Assembly: GCA_019118275.1 (NCBI GenBank)
Contig: DWZH01000024.1
Coordinates: forward strand, 1-53,435
Direction: 5' to 3'
DNA: 53,435 nt
From: Candidatus Brachybacterium merdavium
GTDB lineage: Bacteria; Actinomycetota; Actinomycetes; Actinomycetales; Dermabacteraceae
Under the pieces are notes generated by a model, which was not told the origin of the DNA, ran no database searches, and saw only the letters and a program-made list of their open reading frames with translations. The number at the start of each line of letters is the position of its first letter. Within the stretch, counting starts at the first letter, position 1. The position numbers were made by a program, and so were the translations under genes. Positions 1 to 8,127 of the stretch are shown here, piece after piece.

Positions 1-101
1 TGATGGCCACAGCCGTGGTCACCTTCATCCCCGCCCTGCTGGTCTTCATCTTCCTGCAACGCTACTTCGTGCGCGGCGTGATGATGAGCGGCATCAAATA
101 A
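1..101 (+). CDS. Carbohydrate ABC transporter permease, C-terminal end (partial)
   Basis: The last 32 or so codons of a gene that begins before the window, read in the frame ending with TAA at 99-101. The peptide is a hydrophobic segment (FIPALLVFIFLQRYF) followed by VRGVMMSGIK and stop. This is the characteristic C-terminus of MalG-type permeases of the CUT1 sugar importers, which ends a final membrane helix with a short GxxxGxxK-like tail. It would act as the second membrane subunit of a sugar ABC importer whose other genes lie to the left of the window. Substrate cannot be inferred. The family call rests on this short tail only, so confidence is moderate to good. Confidence 0.75.
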   Translation, partial: MATAVVTFIPALLVFIFLQRYFVRGVMMSGIK

Positions 102-221
102 CCCCCACACCAGCAAGAGAACCCACACCCCACGCACCCTGCCCCGTGTCGGCATGAGATCGACCCACGCCCCCGTGATCCCGCCCCAGACCCCAACCCA
201 GATCCCGCCCCAGAGCGCTCC

Positions 222-273
222 ACCGTTGCGTTATCGGGGTTCTCAGCACTGAAAACCCCGATAACGCAACGGT
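222..273. repeat. 52-bp palindrome, family 1, copy 1
   Basis: Perfect 20-bp arms (ACCGTTGCGTTATCGGGGTT and its complement) enclose a 12-nt centre whose inner TCAG/CTGA can also pair. A nearly identical copy lies at 1731-1782, differing at one central base. The two copies bracket a DUF559 gene. There is no T-tract on either side, so it is not a canonical intrinsic terminator, although it lies between convergent genes and could stop transcription both ways. Nothing else is recognisable in the 381-nt gene-free stretch 102-482. Confidence 0.9.
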
Positions 274-482
274 CGAGCCCCCAAACGAGCCCCTCGAGCG
301 AGCCCTCGAGTGGGTGGGCTGGTAAGTGAGTGCGCTGGGCCCGCACTCACGCTCACGCGCCTATCTCTGAGCCATGGCGCGTGCGCTGGTACGCGCTGGT
401 TGCTCGGGACCGTGCTCGCGCTGGTTGCCCGGGGCCACGTCGTCCCACGGGAACATGCCCGCTGCGGAGTCCCACCGCAGGT

Positions 483-1448
483 TCAGGCAGCGGGACGCCA
501 GCCTCGTTCCACGAGAGCTTCTCGCACGATCCGGACCGCGGAAGCGCAATCGTTCCCGATGTCGGCCTTGTGCAGACGCACCTCGACGGACCCCGCGCTC
601 TTCACGGCGCGGGCGCGACGAATGTCTCGGGCCACCTGCTCGTCGTCGTTGTGCGTATCGCCCTCGTACTCGACGCAGAGCCCGTAGGCCGGCCATTGGA
701 AGTCCGGACAGTGATGCTCGACCCCAGCGGGCCCGACCAGCACCGTGTTGAGCTGGGGCTCGGGCAACCCCGCTGCAGCGAACGCCAACCGCAACCGCGT
801 CTCCATAGGAGAGTCCGCACCCACTCGGACGTCGGCCAGTGCGCGCCGCAGCGCGAGGGCATGCCGTCCCGTGCAGGCCGCGCTGAGCTGTGCGGGTGTG
901 CACCAGGGATTCGTCCTGTCCTCTGCCCAGGGGTAGGGCCTGCGGATGAGATGATCGCCTGCCGCGACGAGCTCCTGATGGGTCAGATGCGGGGCGAGAT
1001 CCCGCCATGTGCGGGCGCGGGTGGTGGCCCGGATGGCCGAGGTGTGCCCGGAGGGCCGCACTCGGTAGACCAATGTGGTCACCTCGCCGGGCGCCAGGGC
1101 GTAGTCGTGCCAGGTCAGGATCTTGTGCGGTCTGCCTCGGGCGGCGAGCGTCGCCAGGTGGATGGATGTCTTCGGGTCCCAGCTCTCCAACCGCCAGGGC
1201 ATGGGAATGCCGTGCAGGCGGGCAGCGGAGAGGCCGACCACCACCAGTTCCGGGTCGTCCCGGCACAGCGCCGCCGCGAGGTCCAGCTCCTTGAAATTCA
1301 CGTCTCGTCGTGCGTAGAGCCCGCGTCGGAGCCTCTGGAGGTCGCTGCGGTTCAAGCGGTCTCGGCTCAGGCCGGCAGTCATCGCCTCTGCGTGAGAGAA
1401 CACCGGCCAGGGAAGGGCCGGAGGCAGCGGGGCGGGGTAGCGGGCCAT
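483..1448 (-). CDS. AbiEi-like / DUF559 (Vsr-like nuclease fold) protein
   Basis: A 321-residue protein of the common actinobacterial family with an AbiEi-like N-terminal part and a C-terminal DUF559/very-short-patch-repair-like domain. The N-terminus has the helix-turn-helix-like stretch LSRDRLNRSDLQRLRRGLY. A LSAARLHGIP segment is typical of the family's middle part. The C-terminus has PDFQWPAYGLCVEYEGDTH followed by RDIRRARAV, which matches the D...ExxG..H pattern of the restriction-endonuclease-like fold. Start choice: the ATG at 1448 opens a protein of the usual length; an in-frame extension to 1676 is arginine/proline-rich repeat sequence and was rejected. The function of these proteins is not established: DNA nuclease, antitoxin-like regulator or part of a selfish element. 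No AbiEii toxin lies next to it. Both flanks carry the 52-bp palindrome. Confidence 0.8.
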   Translation of the reverse strand: MARYPAPLPPALPWPVFSHAEAMTAGLSRDRLNRSDLQRLRRGLYARRDVNFKELDLAAALCRDDPELVVVGLSAARLHGIPMPWRLESWDPKTSIHLATLAARGRPHKILTWHDYALAPGEVTTLVYRVRPSGHTSAIRATTRARTWRDLAPHLTHQELVAAGDHLIRRPYPWAEDRTNPWCTPAQLSAACTGRHALALRRALADVRVGADSPMETRLRLAFAAAGLPEPQLNTVLVGPAGVEHHCPDFQWPAYGLCVEYEGDTHNDDEQVARDIRRARAVKSAGSVEVRLHKADIGNDCASAVRIVREALVERGWRPAA

Positions 1449-1730
1449 GCGGTCAGGATCCCGGGCCCTGCGGGCCGGATTCGAAGTTATCCACATCGCG
1501 CGGGCGGTATGGCTTCGGGGAGGACGGGCGATGTGGCCTCGGGGAGCGGGGCGGTGTGGCTTCGAGAAGGGGGTGGCTTCGAGAAGGAAGCGGAGCGACG
1601 GCGCTCTCCGAGGAGGGAGCATCATGCCTTCGCCACCTGGTCGACATATGTGACATCTGGGTGCACGTTGGTGCACGCGGGCACGATGTCGTGATGCGCG
1701 CCCTCGATCGGGTCGTGATTCGCGCCGTCG
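1449..1730. other. Gene-free, low-complexity upstream region of DUF559 gene 1
   Basis: This 282-nt stretch lies between the DUF559 start and the second 52-bp palindrome. It holds degenerate G/A-rich direct repeats such as GTGGCTTCGAGAAGG, twice near 1555-1590, and no convincing open frame or -35/-10 pair. It may contain the promoter of the DUF559 gene but I cannot place one. Confidence 0.5.
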
Positions 1731-1782
1731 ACCGTTGCGTTATCGGGGTTCTCAGCGCTGAAAACCCCGATAACGCAACGGT
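1731..1782. repeat. 52-bp palindrome, family 1, copy 2
   Basis: Same 20-bp arms as the copy at 222-273, with a fully palindromic centre (TCAGCGCTGA). Here the flanking bases TCG/CGA extend the pairing by three more base pairs. It lies 282 bp upstream of the DUF559 start and 137 bp beyond the stop of the DUF6318-like gene, which is transcribed towards it. Confidence 0.9.
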
Positions 1783-1786
1783 CGAG

Positions 1787-1908
1787 CGGAAGGAGCAGGG
1801 GAGCGGGGGAGCTGGAGGAGCAGGGGAGCGGGGAAGCGAAGGAGCGGGGGAACGGGAATGTGAGGGAGCGGCGCGCCAGGGAAACGAGGGAGCAGGGAGA
1901 GTCGGGAG
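1787..1908. repeat. Purine-rich low-complexity tract
   Basis: About 120 nt in which the plus strand is almost entirely G and A, built from irregular repeats of GGAGCAGGGGAGCGGG-like units. It sits just beyond the 3' end of the minus-strand DUF6318-like gene, so its transcript there would be pyrimidine-rich, which could help Rho loading. No gene is seen in it. Confidence 0.6.
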
Positions 1909-1919
1909 GCCCGCTCTCG

Positions 1920-2852
1920 TCAGTTGCCTTGGGCCTCGTCGCCAGCATCGGCGCCCGCACCGCCACCAGCGCCACCAGCACCAGCGTTGCCCTCGTCGCC
2001 AGCACCAGCGCCAGCGTCGCCAGCGCCAGCACCAGCGTCCCCCTCGCCACCAGCGCCGTCACCCTCGCTCGCCTCGTCGAGCACCAGGTTCATGTCCGTG
2101 ACCCGCCAGCGCTCTCCGTCCCAGGTCATGGGGGCCTGCAGCTGCCCGGAGACCGCGTCCAGCTCATGAGGCAGAAGAGTGGGGTCATCGACCAGCATGC
2201 TTGCCGCTTGGGTGAAGTCCGCGTCGACAGTTCCTGTGGCAGGCGGCTCCCCCTCGCCCTCGAAGCTGGTCTCCTCGACCTCGAACTCCCCGTCGACCAG
2301 GTATCCGCCCTGCTCGTTCAGCACCTCGGCATTGTCGAGGAAGGACACGCACACCTGGCAGTCCGGGTCCACCGACTCCGACCACACGGAGGTGTCGCCC
2401 GTGGTCATCATGTACGTGTAGGACTCCAGCATGTAGGTCAGCGTCGCCTGCGCCCCCTCGGCGCTCTGCTCGGTCAGCGCAGCCGGTTCCTCGGGGCGGG
2501 AGATCTCGGGGCGCTGCGGCTGCACGGCGGGGTCGACCGTCGGGCGGTTGTCCTCGGGCTGCTCTTCGGCCGACGGATCCGGCTCCTCGGTCCGCGGCCC
2601 CATCAGCTGGTTGAGGCCGAGCGCGCCGATCGGGATCACCAGGACCAAGGCGATCACGATGATGATGAGGCGCTGTGCGGGTCGGTTCACCCGGACCACG
2701 GTAGACGACGCCCCGTCCCGCGGGCTGAGTGCCCCGCCCCGGCGGCTGGGTGCCCCGGCGGCTGGGTGCCCCGGCGGCTGAGTGCCCCGCCCCGGCGGCC
2801 GGCTGCCCCGCGCCCCGTCGCTGGGTGGAGGTAGGGCCGTGGTCGGGCGCAT
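1920..2852 (-). CDS. DUF6318-like membrane-anchored protein with proline-rich N-terminus
   Basis: A 310-residue protein. Residues about 1-55 are proline/glycine-rich, about 60-80 form one membrane helix (RLIIIVIALVLVIPIGALGL), and the remainder is an extracytoplasmic domain. That domain contains two cysteines (DPDCQVC) and phrases resembling actinobacterial DUF6318 lipoproteins (GDTSVWSESVDPDC, YLVDGEFEVEE). It ends in a Gly/Ala/Asp repeat tail. Function unknown. The ATG at 2852 has GGAG five bases upstream. However, the proline-rich part is encoded by 16-bp repeats that do not keep codon phase, so a GTG at 2699 just before the membrane helix is a serious alternative. Divergent from the ABC exporter genes. 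Confidence 0.7.
   Translation of the reverse strand: MRPTTALPPPSDGARGSRPPGRGTQPPGHPAAGAPSRRGGALSPRDGASSTVVRVNRPAQRLIIIVIALVLVIPIGALGLNQLMGPRTEEPDPSAEEQPEDNRPTVDPAVQPQRPEISRPEEPAALTEQSAEGAQATLTYMLESYTYMMTTGDTSVWSESVDPDCQVCVSFLDNAEVLNEQGGYLVDGEFEVEETSFEGEGEPPATGTVDADFTQAASMLVDDPTLLPHELDAVSGQLQAPMTWDGERWRVTDMNLVLDEASEGDGAGGEGDAGAGAGDAGAGAGDEGNAGAGGAGGGAGADAGDEAQGN
2741..2788. repeat. 16-bp tandem repeat, three copies
   Basis: Three head-to-tail copies of GGCGGCTGGGTGCCCC (the third with one change) at 2741, 2757 and 2773. The unit is not a multiple of three, so within the predicted gene each copy is read in a different frame. Confidence 0.85.
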
Positions 2853-2922
2853 CTCCGCTCCGGGCGGACGAACGCTCTCCGCTCTGGGCCGACGAACGCT
2901 CTCCGCTCTGGGCGGACGAAAG
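2851..2922. repeat. 24-bp tandem repeat overlapping a start codon
   Basis: Three 24-bp units at 2851-2874, 2875-2898 and 2899-2922, with core CTCTGGGCSGACGAACG. On the minus strand each supplies a GGAG, and the ATG of the DUF6318-like gene lies at the edge of the array. It occupies the space between two divergent genes, so it may be part of their shared control region. Confidence 0.85.
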
Positions 2923-3056
2923 TAGGTGTCGCTTCGTCCGCTCCCGGATCTAGACTTCCTGGCGGCGTACTGGTCGGCCCGTCGGCCCTCTGACTGGACC
3001 GCCAGCACCTGGGCGCGCAGACCTCTCGGGCAGTGCGCACACGACGAAGGAGCACT

Positions 3057-4793
3057 GTGACCCTGCTGCGACTGATACTGCGAGCGCTCAAGCCCTACCG
3101 GGCCTGGGTGGCACTGGTGATCCTGTTCCAGATCGCCGGCGTCCTGGCCGCGCTGTATCTGCCCACGATCAACGCCGACATCATCGACGACGGTGTCGCC
3201 CAGGCGGACATCCAGGTCATCTGGGACCTGGGCATGCTGATGCTGCTGGTGTCCCTCGGCAACATCATCGCCCTGGTGATCGCGAACTTCTTCTCCGCCC
3301 GCTCCGCGATGAAGTCCGGTCAGGACCTGCGTTCGAAGATCTTCGCCCAGGTCGCGACCTTCTCCCCGCGCGAGCTGAACGACATCGGCACGCCGTCTCT
3401 GATCACCCGCAACACCAATGACGTCCAGCAGGTCCAGATGCTGATCTTCTTCGGCCTGAACTTCCTGGTCCAAGCCCCGGTGACCGGCATCGGAGGCGTG
3501 GTCCTGGCGCTGCGGGTCGAGCCCGGCATGGCCTGGCTGATCGCGGTGATGGTGCCGGTGATGCTGTTGGCCGTCGGGACTCTGATCTTGAAGGCCGCCC
3601 CGCTGTTCCGCCAGATGCAGGGCAAGATCGACGACATCAACGGGGTGCTGCGCGAGCAGATCACCGGCATCCGGGTGCTGCGGGCCTTCGTGCGCGAGGA
3701 CCGCGAGCGCGAGCGCTACGGCACCGTCAACGACCAGCTCACCGACCTCAACCGCCGGATCGGGCTGCTGATGGCGCTGCTCAACCCGATCATCATGTTC
3801 ATCATCAACTTCTCGAGCGTGCTGGTGCTGTTCGTGGCGGCCCCTCGCATCGAGGACGGCGAGATGCAGGTCGGCTCGATCACCGCCTTCATCGCCTACC
3901 TGGTGCAGATCCTGATCGCGGTGATGATGGCGACCTTCATGACCATGATGATCCCGCGTGCGATGGTCTCCGCCGAGCGCATCACCGAGGTGCTCGAGAC
4001 CGAGACCAGCGTGGTCCAGCGCACCGATGGCATCCGTGAGCTCACCGGCCCCACCACCCTCGAGTTCGACGACGTCTCCTTCACCTATCCCGGCGCCGAG
4101 CGGCCCGTGCTGGAGAACATCTCCTTCTCCGCCCGTGCCGGGCAGACCGTCGCGATCATCGGCGGCACCGGCTCGGGCAAGACCACCCTGGTGAACCTGA
4201 TCCCGCGCCTGACCGACGCCTCCGAGGGGCGGGTGCTGCTGAACGGCGTCGATGTGCGCGACCTCGATGCGCAGGTGCTGTGGGACCGGATCGGCCTGGT
4301 CCCGCAGTGGCCCTACCTGTTCTCCGGGACCGTCGGCTCCAATCTGCGCTTCGGCCGGCCCGATGCCACCGAGCAGGAGCTGTGGCACGCCCTGACCGTC
4401 TCGCAGGGCCGGGACTTCGTGGCCTCGATGCCCGCCCAGCTGGACTCGGTGATCTCCCAGGGCGGCACCAATGTCTCCGGCGGGCAGCGGCAGCGACTGT
4501 GCATCGCGCGGGCCCTGGCCGCCCGGCCCTCGCTGTACCTGTTCGACGACTCCTTCAGCGCCCTGGACCTGACCACCGACGCCCGGCTGCGGGCGGCACT
4601 GGCCCCGGAGACCCGTGATGCGCTGATGGTGATCGTCGCCCAGCGTGTGACCACCATCACCGCCGCCGACCTGATCCTGGTGCTGGACCACGGCAGAGTC
4701 GTCGCCCAGGGAACCCACACCGAGCTGCTCGAGGGCTCGGAGACCTATCGCGAGATCGTCCGCTCCCAGGGCGTCGAAGAGGAGGTGGCCTGA
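3057..4793 (+). CDS. ABC exporter half-transporter, degenerate-site subunit
   Basis: A 578-residue permease/ATPase fusion of the multidrug/lipid exporter type. About residues 1-320 hold six membrane helices and the rest is the nucleotide-binding domain. The Walker A (GGTGSGKTT) and signature (VSGGQRQR) are intact. The Walker B region reads LYLFDDSFSALD, with Asp where the catalytic Glu should be, and the H-loop reads AQRVTTI with Gln instead of His. This is the hallmark of the non-catalytic subunit of heterodimeric exporters such as TM287/288 or TmrAB. The GTG at 3057 was chosen because AAGGAG lies five bases before it. Its stop overlaps the next start by one base (TGATG), so the two are translationally coupled. 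Substrate unknown. Confidence 0.93.
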   Translation: MTLLRLILRALKPYRAWVALVILFQIAGVLAALYLPTINADIIDDGVAQADIQVIWDLGMLMLLVSLGNIIALVIANFFSARSAMKSGQDLRSKIFAQVATFSPRELNDIGTPSLITRNTNDVQQVQMLIFFGLNFLVQAPVTGIGGVVLALRVEPGMAWLIAVMVPVMLLAVGTLILKAAPLFRQMQGKIDDINGVLREQITGIRVLRAFVREDRERERYGTVNDQLTDLNRRIGLLMALLNPIIMFIINFSSVLVLFVAAPRIEDGEMQVGSITAFIAYLVQILIAVMMATFMTMMIPRAMVSAERITEVLETETSVVQRTDGIRELTGPTTLEFDDVSFTYPGAERPVLENISFSARAGQTVAIIGGTGSGKTTLVNLIPRLTDASEGRVLLNGVDVRDLDAQVLWDRIGLVPQWPYLFSGTVGSNLRFGRPDATEQELWHALTVSQGRDFVASMPAQLDSVISQGGTNVSGGQRQRLCIARALAARPSLYLFDDSFSALDLTTDARLRAALAPETRDALMVIVAQRVTTITAADLILVLDHGRVVAQGTHTELLEGSETYREIVRSQGVEEEVA

Positions 4794-6898
4794 TGTCTTC
4801 CTCCCACGAGAAGCGAGAGAAGCAGCTGGAGCAGGAGAAGAACCAGCCCGCCCTGGCCGGTGACGAGGCGGACGCCGCCGCCAACATCGCCAGTGAGAAG
4901 GACGCCGAGCGCGGCCTGCGCCCCGGTCAGAGCGCCCAGAACTTCTGGCCCTCGACCAAGCGGCTGATCCGCGAGATCGGCCCGGAGCGCAAGTTCCTGG
5001 CGATCGCGATCCTGATCGGCACGGTCAGCGTCGCCCTGTCGGTCATCGGCCCCCGCATCCTGGGCCGCGCCACCGACATCATCTTCACCGGCCTGATCTC
5101 CCGGGACCTGTCGGAGGGCACCGACCCCGCCGACGTGATCGCCCAGCTGCGCGCCGAGGGGGAGGACCAGTTCGCCGACATGCTCTCCGGCATGGAGCTG
5201 ACCCCCGGCCAGGGCATCGACTTCACCGCCCTCCACCAGGTGCTGGCCCTGGCCATCGGGCTGTTCGTGGTCTCCGCGGTGCTGATGTGGCTGCAGGGTG
5301 TGGCCCTGAACCGCATCACCTACAAGATGGTGTTCCGGATGCGGCGCAACGTCGAGGAGAAGCTGCACCGCCTGCCGCTGGTCTACTTCGACCGGATGAA
5401 GCGCGGGGAGATCCTCTCCCGCGTCACCAACGACATCGACAACATCCAGAACACCATGATGAACACGGTCACCGGCCTGGTGAACTCGCTCTTGATGGTG
5501 CTGGGTGTGCTGGTGATGATGCTGTCCATCTCCTGGCAGCTGTCGCTGATCGCGCTCACCGTGATCCCGGTGGCGCTGGTGGTCACCACGGTGGTGGGCA
5601 AGCAGGCCCAGAAGCTGTTCGCCCAGCAGTGGGACGCCACCGGCGTGGTCAACTCCGAGGTCGAGGAGGCCTTCACCGGCCACAGCCTGGTGACCGTGTT
5701 CGGGCGGCGCGAGGAGATCGCCCAGCGCTTCGAGGAGCGCAACCAGGCCCTGTTCAAGGCGAGCTTCGGAGCCCAGTTCGTCTCCTCCCTGATCATGCCG
5801 CTGATGATGTTCGTGGGGAACCTCAGCTATGTGGCGATCGCCATCGTGGGCGGGCTGCGGATCATCTCCGGACAGCTGACCCTGGGGGAGGTGCAGGCCT
5901 TCATCCAGTACTCGCGCCAGTTCACCCAGCCCCTGTCGCAGGTCGCCTCGATGGCCACCATGCTGCAGTCGGGAGTGGCCAGCGCCGAGCGGGTCTTCGA
6001 GCTGCTGGACGCCGAGGAGCAGGAGACCGAGACCGAACAGGCCGGGGCCGCGAACAGGATCCGGGAGGGCCGCGTGGAGTTCGAGCACGTGCGCTTCTCC
6101 TACGCACCCGACCGGGAGCTGATCCGCGACCTGTCGCTCGTCGCCGACCCCGGGCACACGGTGGCGATCGTCGGCCCCACCGGCGCCGGCAAGACCACCC
6201 TGGTGAACCTGGTGATGCGCTTCTACGAGCTGGACGGCGGCCGCATCACCATCGACGGCATCGACATCCGCGACCTCACCCGCGACCAGCTGCGCTCGCG
6301 CACCGGCATGGTGCTGCAGGACACCTGGCTGTTCAAGGGCACGATCCGGGAGAACATCCGCTACGGCCGCCTGGACGCGACCGACGAGGAGGTCCTCGAA
6401 GCCGCCCGCGCCACCCACGTCGACGACTTCGTGCGCCAACTGCCCGAGGGCTACGACACCGTGGTCGACGACGACGGCACCTCCCTGTCAGCCGGGGAGA
6501 AGCAGCTGATGACCATCGCCCGTGCCTTCCTGGCCCGGCCCAGCCTGCTGATCCTGGACGAAGCCACCTCCAGCGTCGACACCCGCACCGAGGTGCTGGT
6601 CCAGAACGCCATGAACCGCCTGCGCGAGGGACGCACCTCCTTCGTGATCGCCCACCGCCTGTCCACCATCCGCGACGCCGACCTGATCCTGGTGATGGAG
6701 GCCGGCGACATCGTCGAGCAGGGCACCCATGACCAGCTGCTGGAGAGTGGCGGGGCCTACGCGCGCCTGTACCGCTCCCAGTTCGAGGGCGCCAGCATCG
6801 ACATCGACGCCGAGGAGGAGGCGCAGGCCGAGGAGGAGATCCCGGCCGACGAGGAGGTGCCCACCAGCACCGGCCCCATCCCGATGGGCAGGATGTGA
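4793..6898 (+). CDS. ABC exporter half-transporter, catalytic-site subunit
   Basis: A 701-residue partner of the preceding gene. It has a charged N-terminal tail of about 55 residues, six membrane helices (roughly 60-370), an ATPase domain and an acidic C-terminal tail. Walker A is GPTGAGKTT, Walker B LLILDEATSSVD has the catalytic Glu, and the H-loop is AHRLSTI. The signature is degenerate (LSAGEKQ for LSGGQ). Together with the intact signature of the upstream subunit this gives exactly one canonical ATP site per heterodimer. Expected to export a hydrophobic compound or lipid across the plasma membrane. The drug-versus-lipid question cannot be settled from sequence. Confidence 0.93.
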   Translation: MSSSHEKREKQLEQEKNQPALAGDEADAAANIASEKDAERGLRPGQSAQNFWPSTKRLIREIGPERKFLAIAILIGTVSVALSVIGPRILGRATDIIFTGLISRDLSEGTDPADVIAQLRAEGEDQFADMLSGMELTPGQGIDFTALHQVLALAIGLFVVSAVLMWLQGVALNRITYKMVFRMRRNVEEKLHRLPLVYFDRMKRGEILSRVTNDIDNIQNTMMNTVTGLVNSLLMVLGVLVMMLSISWQLSLIALTVIPVALVVTTVVGKQAQKLFAQQWDATGVVNSEVEEAFTGHSLVTVFGRREEIAQRFEERNQALFKASFGAQFVSSLIMPLMMFVGNLSYVAIAIVGGLRIISGQLTLGEVQAFIQYSRQFTQPLSQVASMATMLQSGVASAERVFELLDAEEQETETEQAGAANRIREGRVEFEHVRFSYAPDRELIRDLSLVADPGHTVAIVGPTGAGKTTLVNLVMRFYELDGGRITIDGIDIRDLTRDQLRSRTGMVLQDTWLFKGTIRENIRYGRLDATDEEVLEAARATHVDDFVRQLPEGYDTVVDDDGTSLSAGEKQLMTIARAFLARPSLLILDEATSSVDTRTEVLVQNAMNRLREGRTSFVIAHRLSTIRDADLILVMEAGDIVEQGTHDQLLESGGAYARLYRSQFEGASIDIDAEEEAQAEEEIPADEEVPTSTGPIPMGRM

Positions 6899-6901
6899 AG
6901 G

Positions 6902-7138
6902 ATGGACCACGACGTGCTCGTCGTCGGCCAGGTGGCACGGGATCTGGTCCTGGCACTCGAGGAGATGCCGCCGCCGCAGGGCAGCACCGTGGTCTCCCAG
7001 CGCCACGAGATGCTGGGAGGAAAGGGCACCAACCAGGCGGTGGGCCTGAGGCAGCTCGGCGGGCAGGTCGCGTTGCTGGGAGTGGTCGGCGCGGACCTGG
7101 TCGGCCAGCAGTTGCTGGCCGCCCCTCGGACCGGGTAG
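6902..7138 (+). pseudogene. Truncated ribokinase (PfkB family)
   Basis: The 78 codons give a clear N-terminus of a ribokinase-like sugar kinase: a first beta-strand VLVVGQVARDLV, the substrate loop GGKGTNQAVG, and LGVVGADLVGQQLL. It then ends abruptly in APRTG and stop. Ribokinases are about 300 residues, so the catalytic GAGD motif and ATP site are missing. The sequence after the stop does not continue the protein in any frame; it becomes the promoter of the next gene. This looks like a deletion remnant, three bases after the exporter operon, unlikely to be functional. Confidence 0.8.
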
Positions 7139-7182
7139 CGAACCTCTCACGCGCGAGCATGGACCCCACCCCGCCGCATGCA

Positions 7183-7188
7183 TAGCAT
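7183..7188 (+). promoter_or_regulatory. -10 element for a leaderless mRNA
   Basis: TAGCAT ends six bases before the GTG start at 7195. There is no Shine-Dalgarno sequence, which is the arrangement of leaderless actinobacterial transcripts. No clear -35 was seen. Confidence 0.5.
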
Positions 7189-7194
7189 TCAGGG

Positions 7195-8127
7195 GTGCTG
7201 AGTGAGTATCCGCGTCGTCGGGCGCTGCTGCGGGCCCTGCCCGCGGCTGCGCTGGGGCTGGCCGCCGCCCCCGCCCTGAGCGCCTGCACCCGGGCCTCGG
7301 AGCGCTTGGATGCCGAGTCGGAGGCGGTGCCCGAGGTGGACCTGTCCGGCATCGATGAGGTCCCGGAGATCGCGGAGCTGGTGCCGAACGAGATCCGCGA
7401 TCGCGGGCGGCTGGTCAACGGTGCGGCGCTGAACTATGCGCCCGGGGAGTTCGTCGGCTCCACCGGTGAGGCGGTCGGCTACGACATCGACGTCCTGGCT
7501 GCGATCGGTGCCGTGCTGGGGCTGGACACCCGCACCGAGGCGGCAGTGTTCGCGCAGATCATCCCGGCCGTCGGCTCCACCTACGACGTCGGGATCTCCA
7601 GCTTCACCGTCAACGAGGAGCGGCTCGAGGCGGTCACGATGATCTCCTACTTCCAGGCTGGCATCTCCTACGCCGTCAAAGCCGGCAACCCCTACGACAT
7701 CCATCCGGATGACCTGTGCGGCAAGCGCGTGGCCCTCCAGGTGGGCACATACCAGGAGGAGCTGTCGATCGAGCGCTCCCAGGAATGTCGGGACGCGGGC
7801 GAGGGCGCCTACGACCTGCTCGCCTATGCCTCGAACTCCGATGCGGCCACCAACGTCGCCGGCGGCAAGGGCGACATCCTGATGGCTGATTCCCCGGTGA
7901 CCGCCTACGCCATCACCCGCTCCCGCGGGACCCTCGAGGCGATCGGCGAGATCGAGGAATCGGCCCTGAACGGCATCGTCGTTGCCAAGGACCAGCCCGA
8001 GCTGGCCGAAGCGATCCGCGCCGCCGTGCAGCACCTCATCGATTCCGGCCACATGGAGCGCGTCCTCGCTGCATGGGGCAATGAAGCAGGCCTGATCCCG
8101 ACCGCGGAAGTGAACCCCCAGCCGTGA
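7195..8127 (+). CDS. Amino-acid ABC transporter substrate-binding lipoprotein
   Basis: A 310-residue family 3 solute-binding protein. The N-terminus has an arginine-rich, possibly Tat-type, signal (RRRALLRALPAAALGLAAAP) and a lipobox LSAC, so the mature protein is lipid-anchored outside the membrane. The body carries the SBP_bac_3 features: VGYDIDVLAAIGAVLGL near the front, YDVGISSFTVNEERLEAV, and LCGKRVALQVGTYQEE. It delivers a polar amino acid or related small molecule to the permease encoded next. The ligand is not deducible. GTG is the start, and the gene ends in a four-base GTGA overlap with the permease. Confidence 0.9.
   Translation: MLSEYPRRRALLRALPAAALGLAAAPALSACTRASERLDAESEAVPEVDLSGIDEVPEIAELVPNEIRDRGRLVNGAALNYAPGEFVGSTGEAVGYDIDVLAAIGAVLGLDTRTEAAVFAQIIPAVGSTYDVGISSFTVNEERLEAVTMISYFQAGISYAVKAGNPYDIHPDDLCGKRVALQVGTYQEELSIERSQECRDAGEGAYDLLAYASNSDAATNVAGGKGDILMADSPVTAYAITRSRGTLEAIGEIEESALNGIVVAKDQPELAEAIRAAVQHLIDSGHMERVLAAWGNEAGLIPTAEVNPQP

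Noticed and set aside
222-273. Palindrome as an ordinary intrinsic terminator
   Set aside because: There is no T-tract on either strand, and the second copy lies upstream of the DUF559 gene. Terminator activity between convergent genes remains possible but does not explain the duplicated sequence.
483-1448. AbiE toxin-antitoxin system
   Set aside because: Neither DUF559 gene nor the pseudogene has an AbiEii nucleotidyltransferase toxin gene next to it, so a toxin-antitoxin pair is not supported.
1920-4718. A 932-codon minus-strand open frame spanning the exporter gene
   Set aside because: Only its 3' third, after the ATG at 2852, looks like a protein. The remainder is antisense to the well-defined ABC exporter and has His/Gly/Asp-rich shadow composition.
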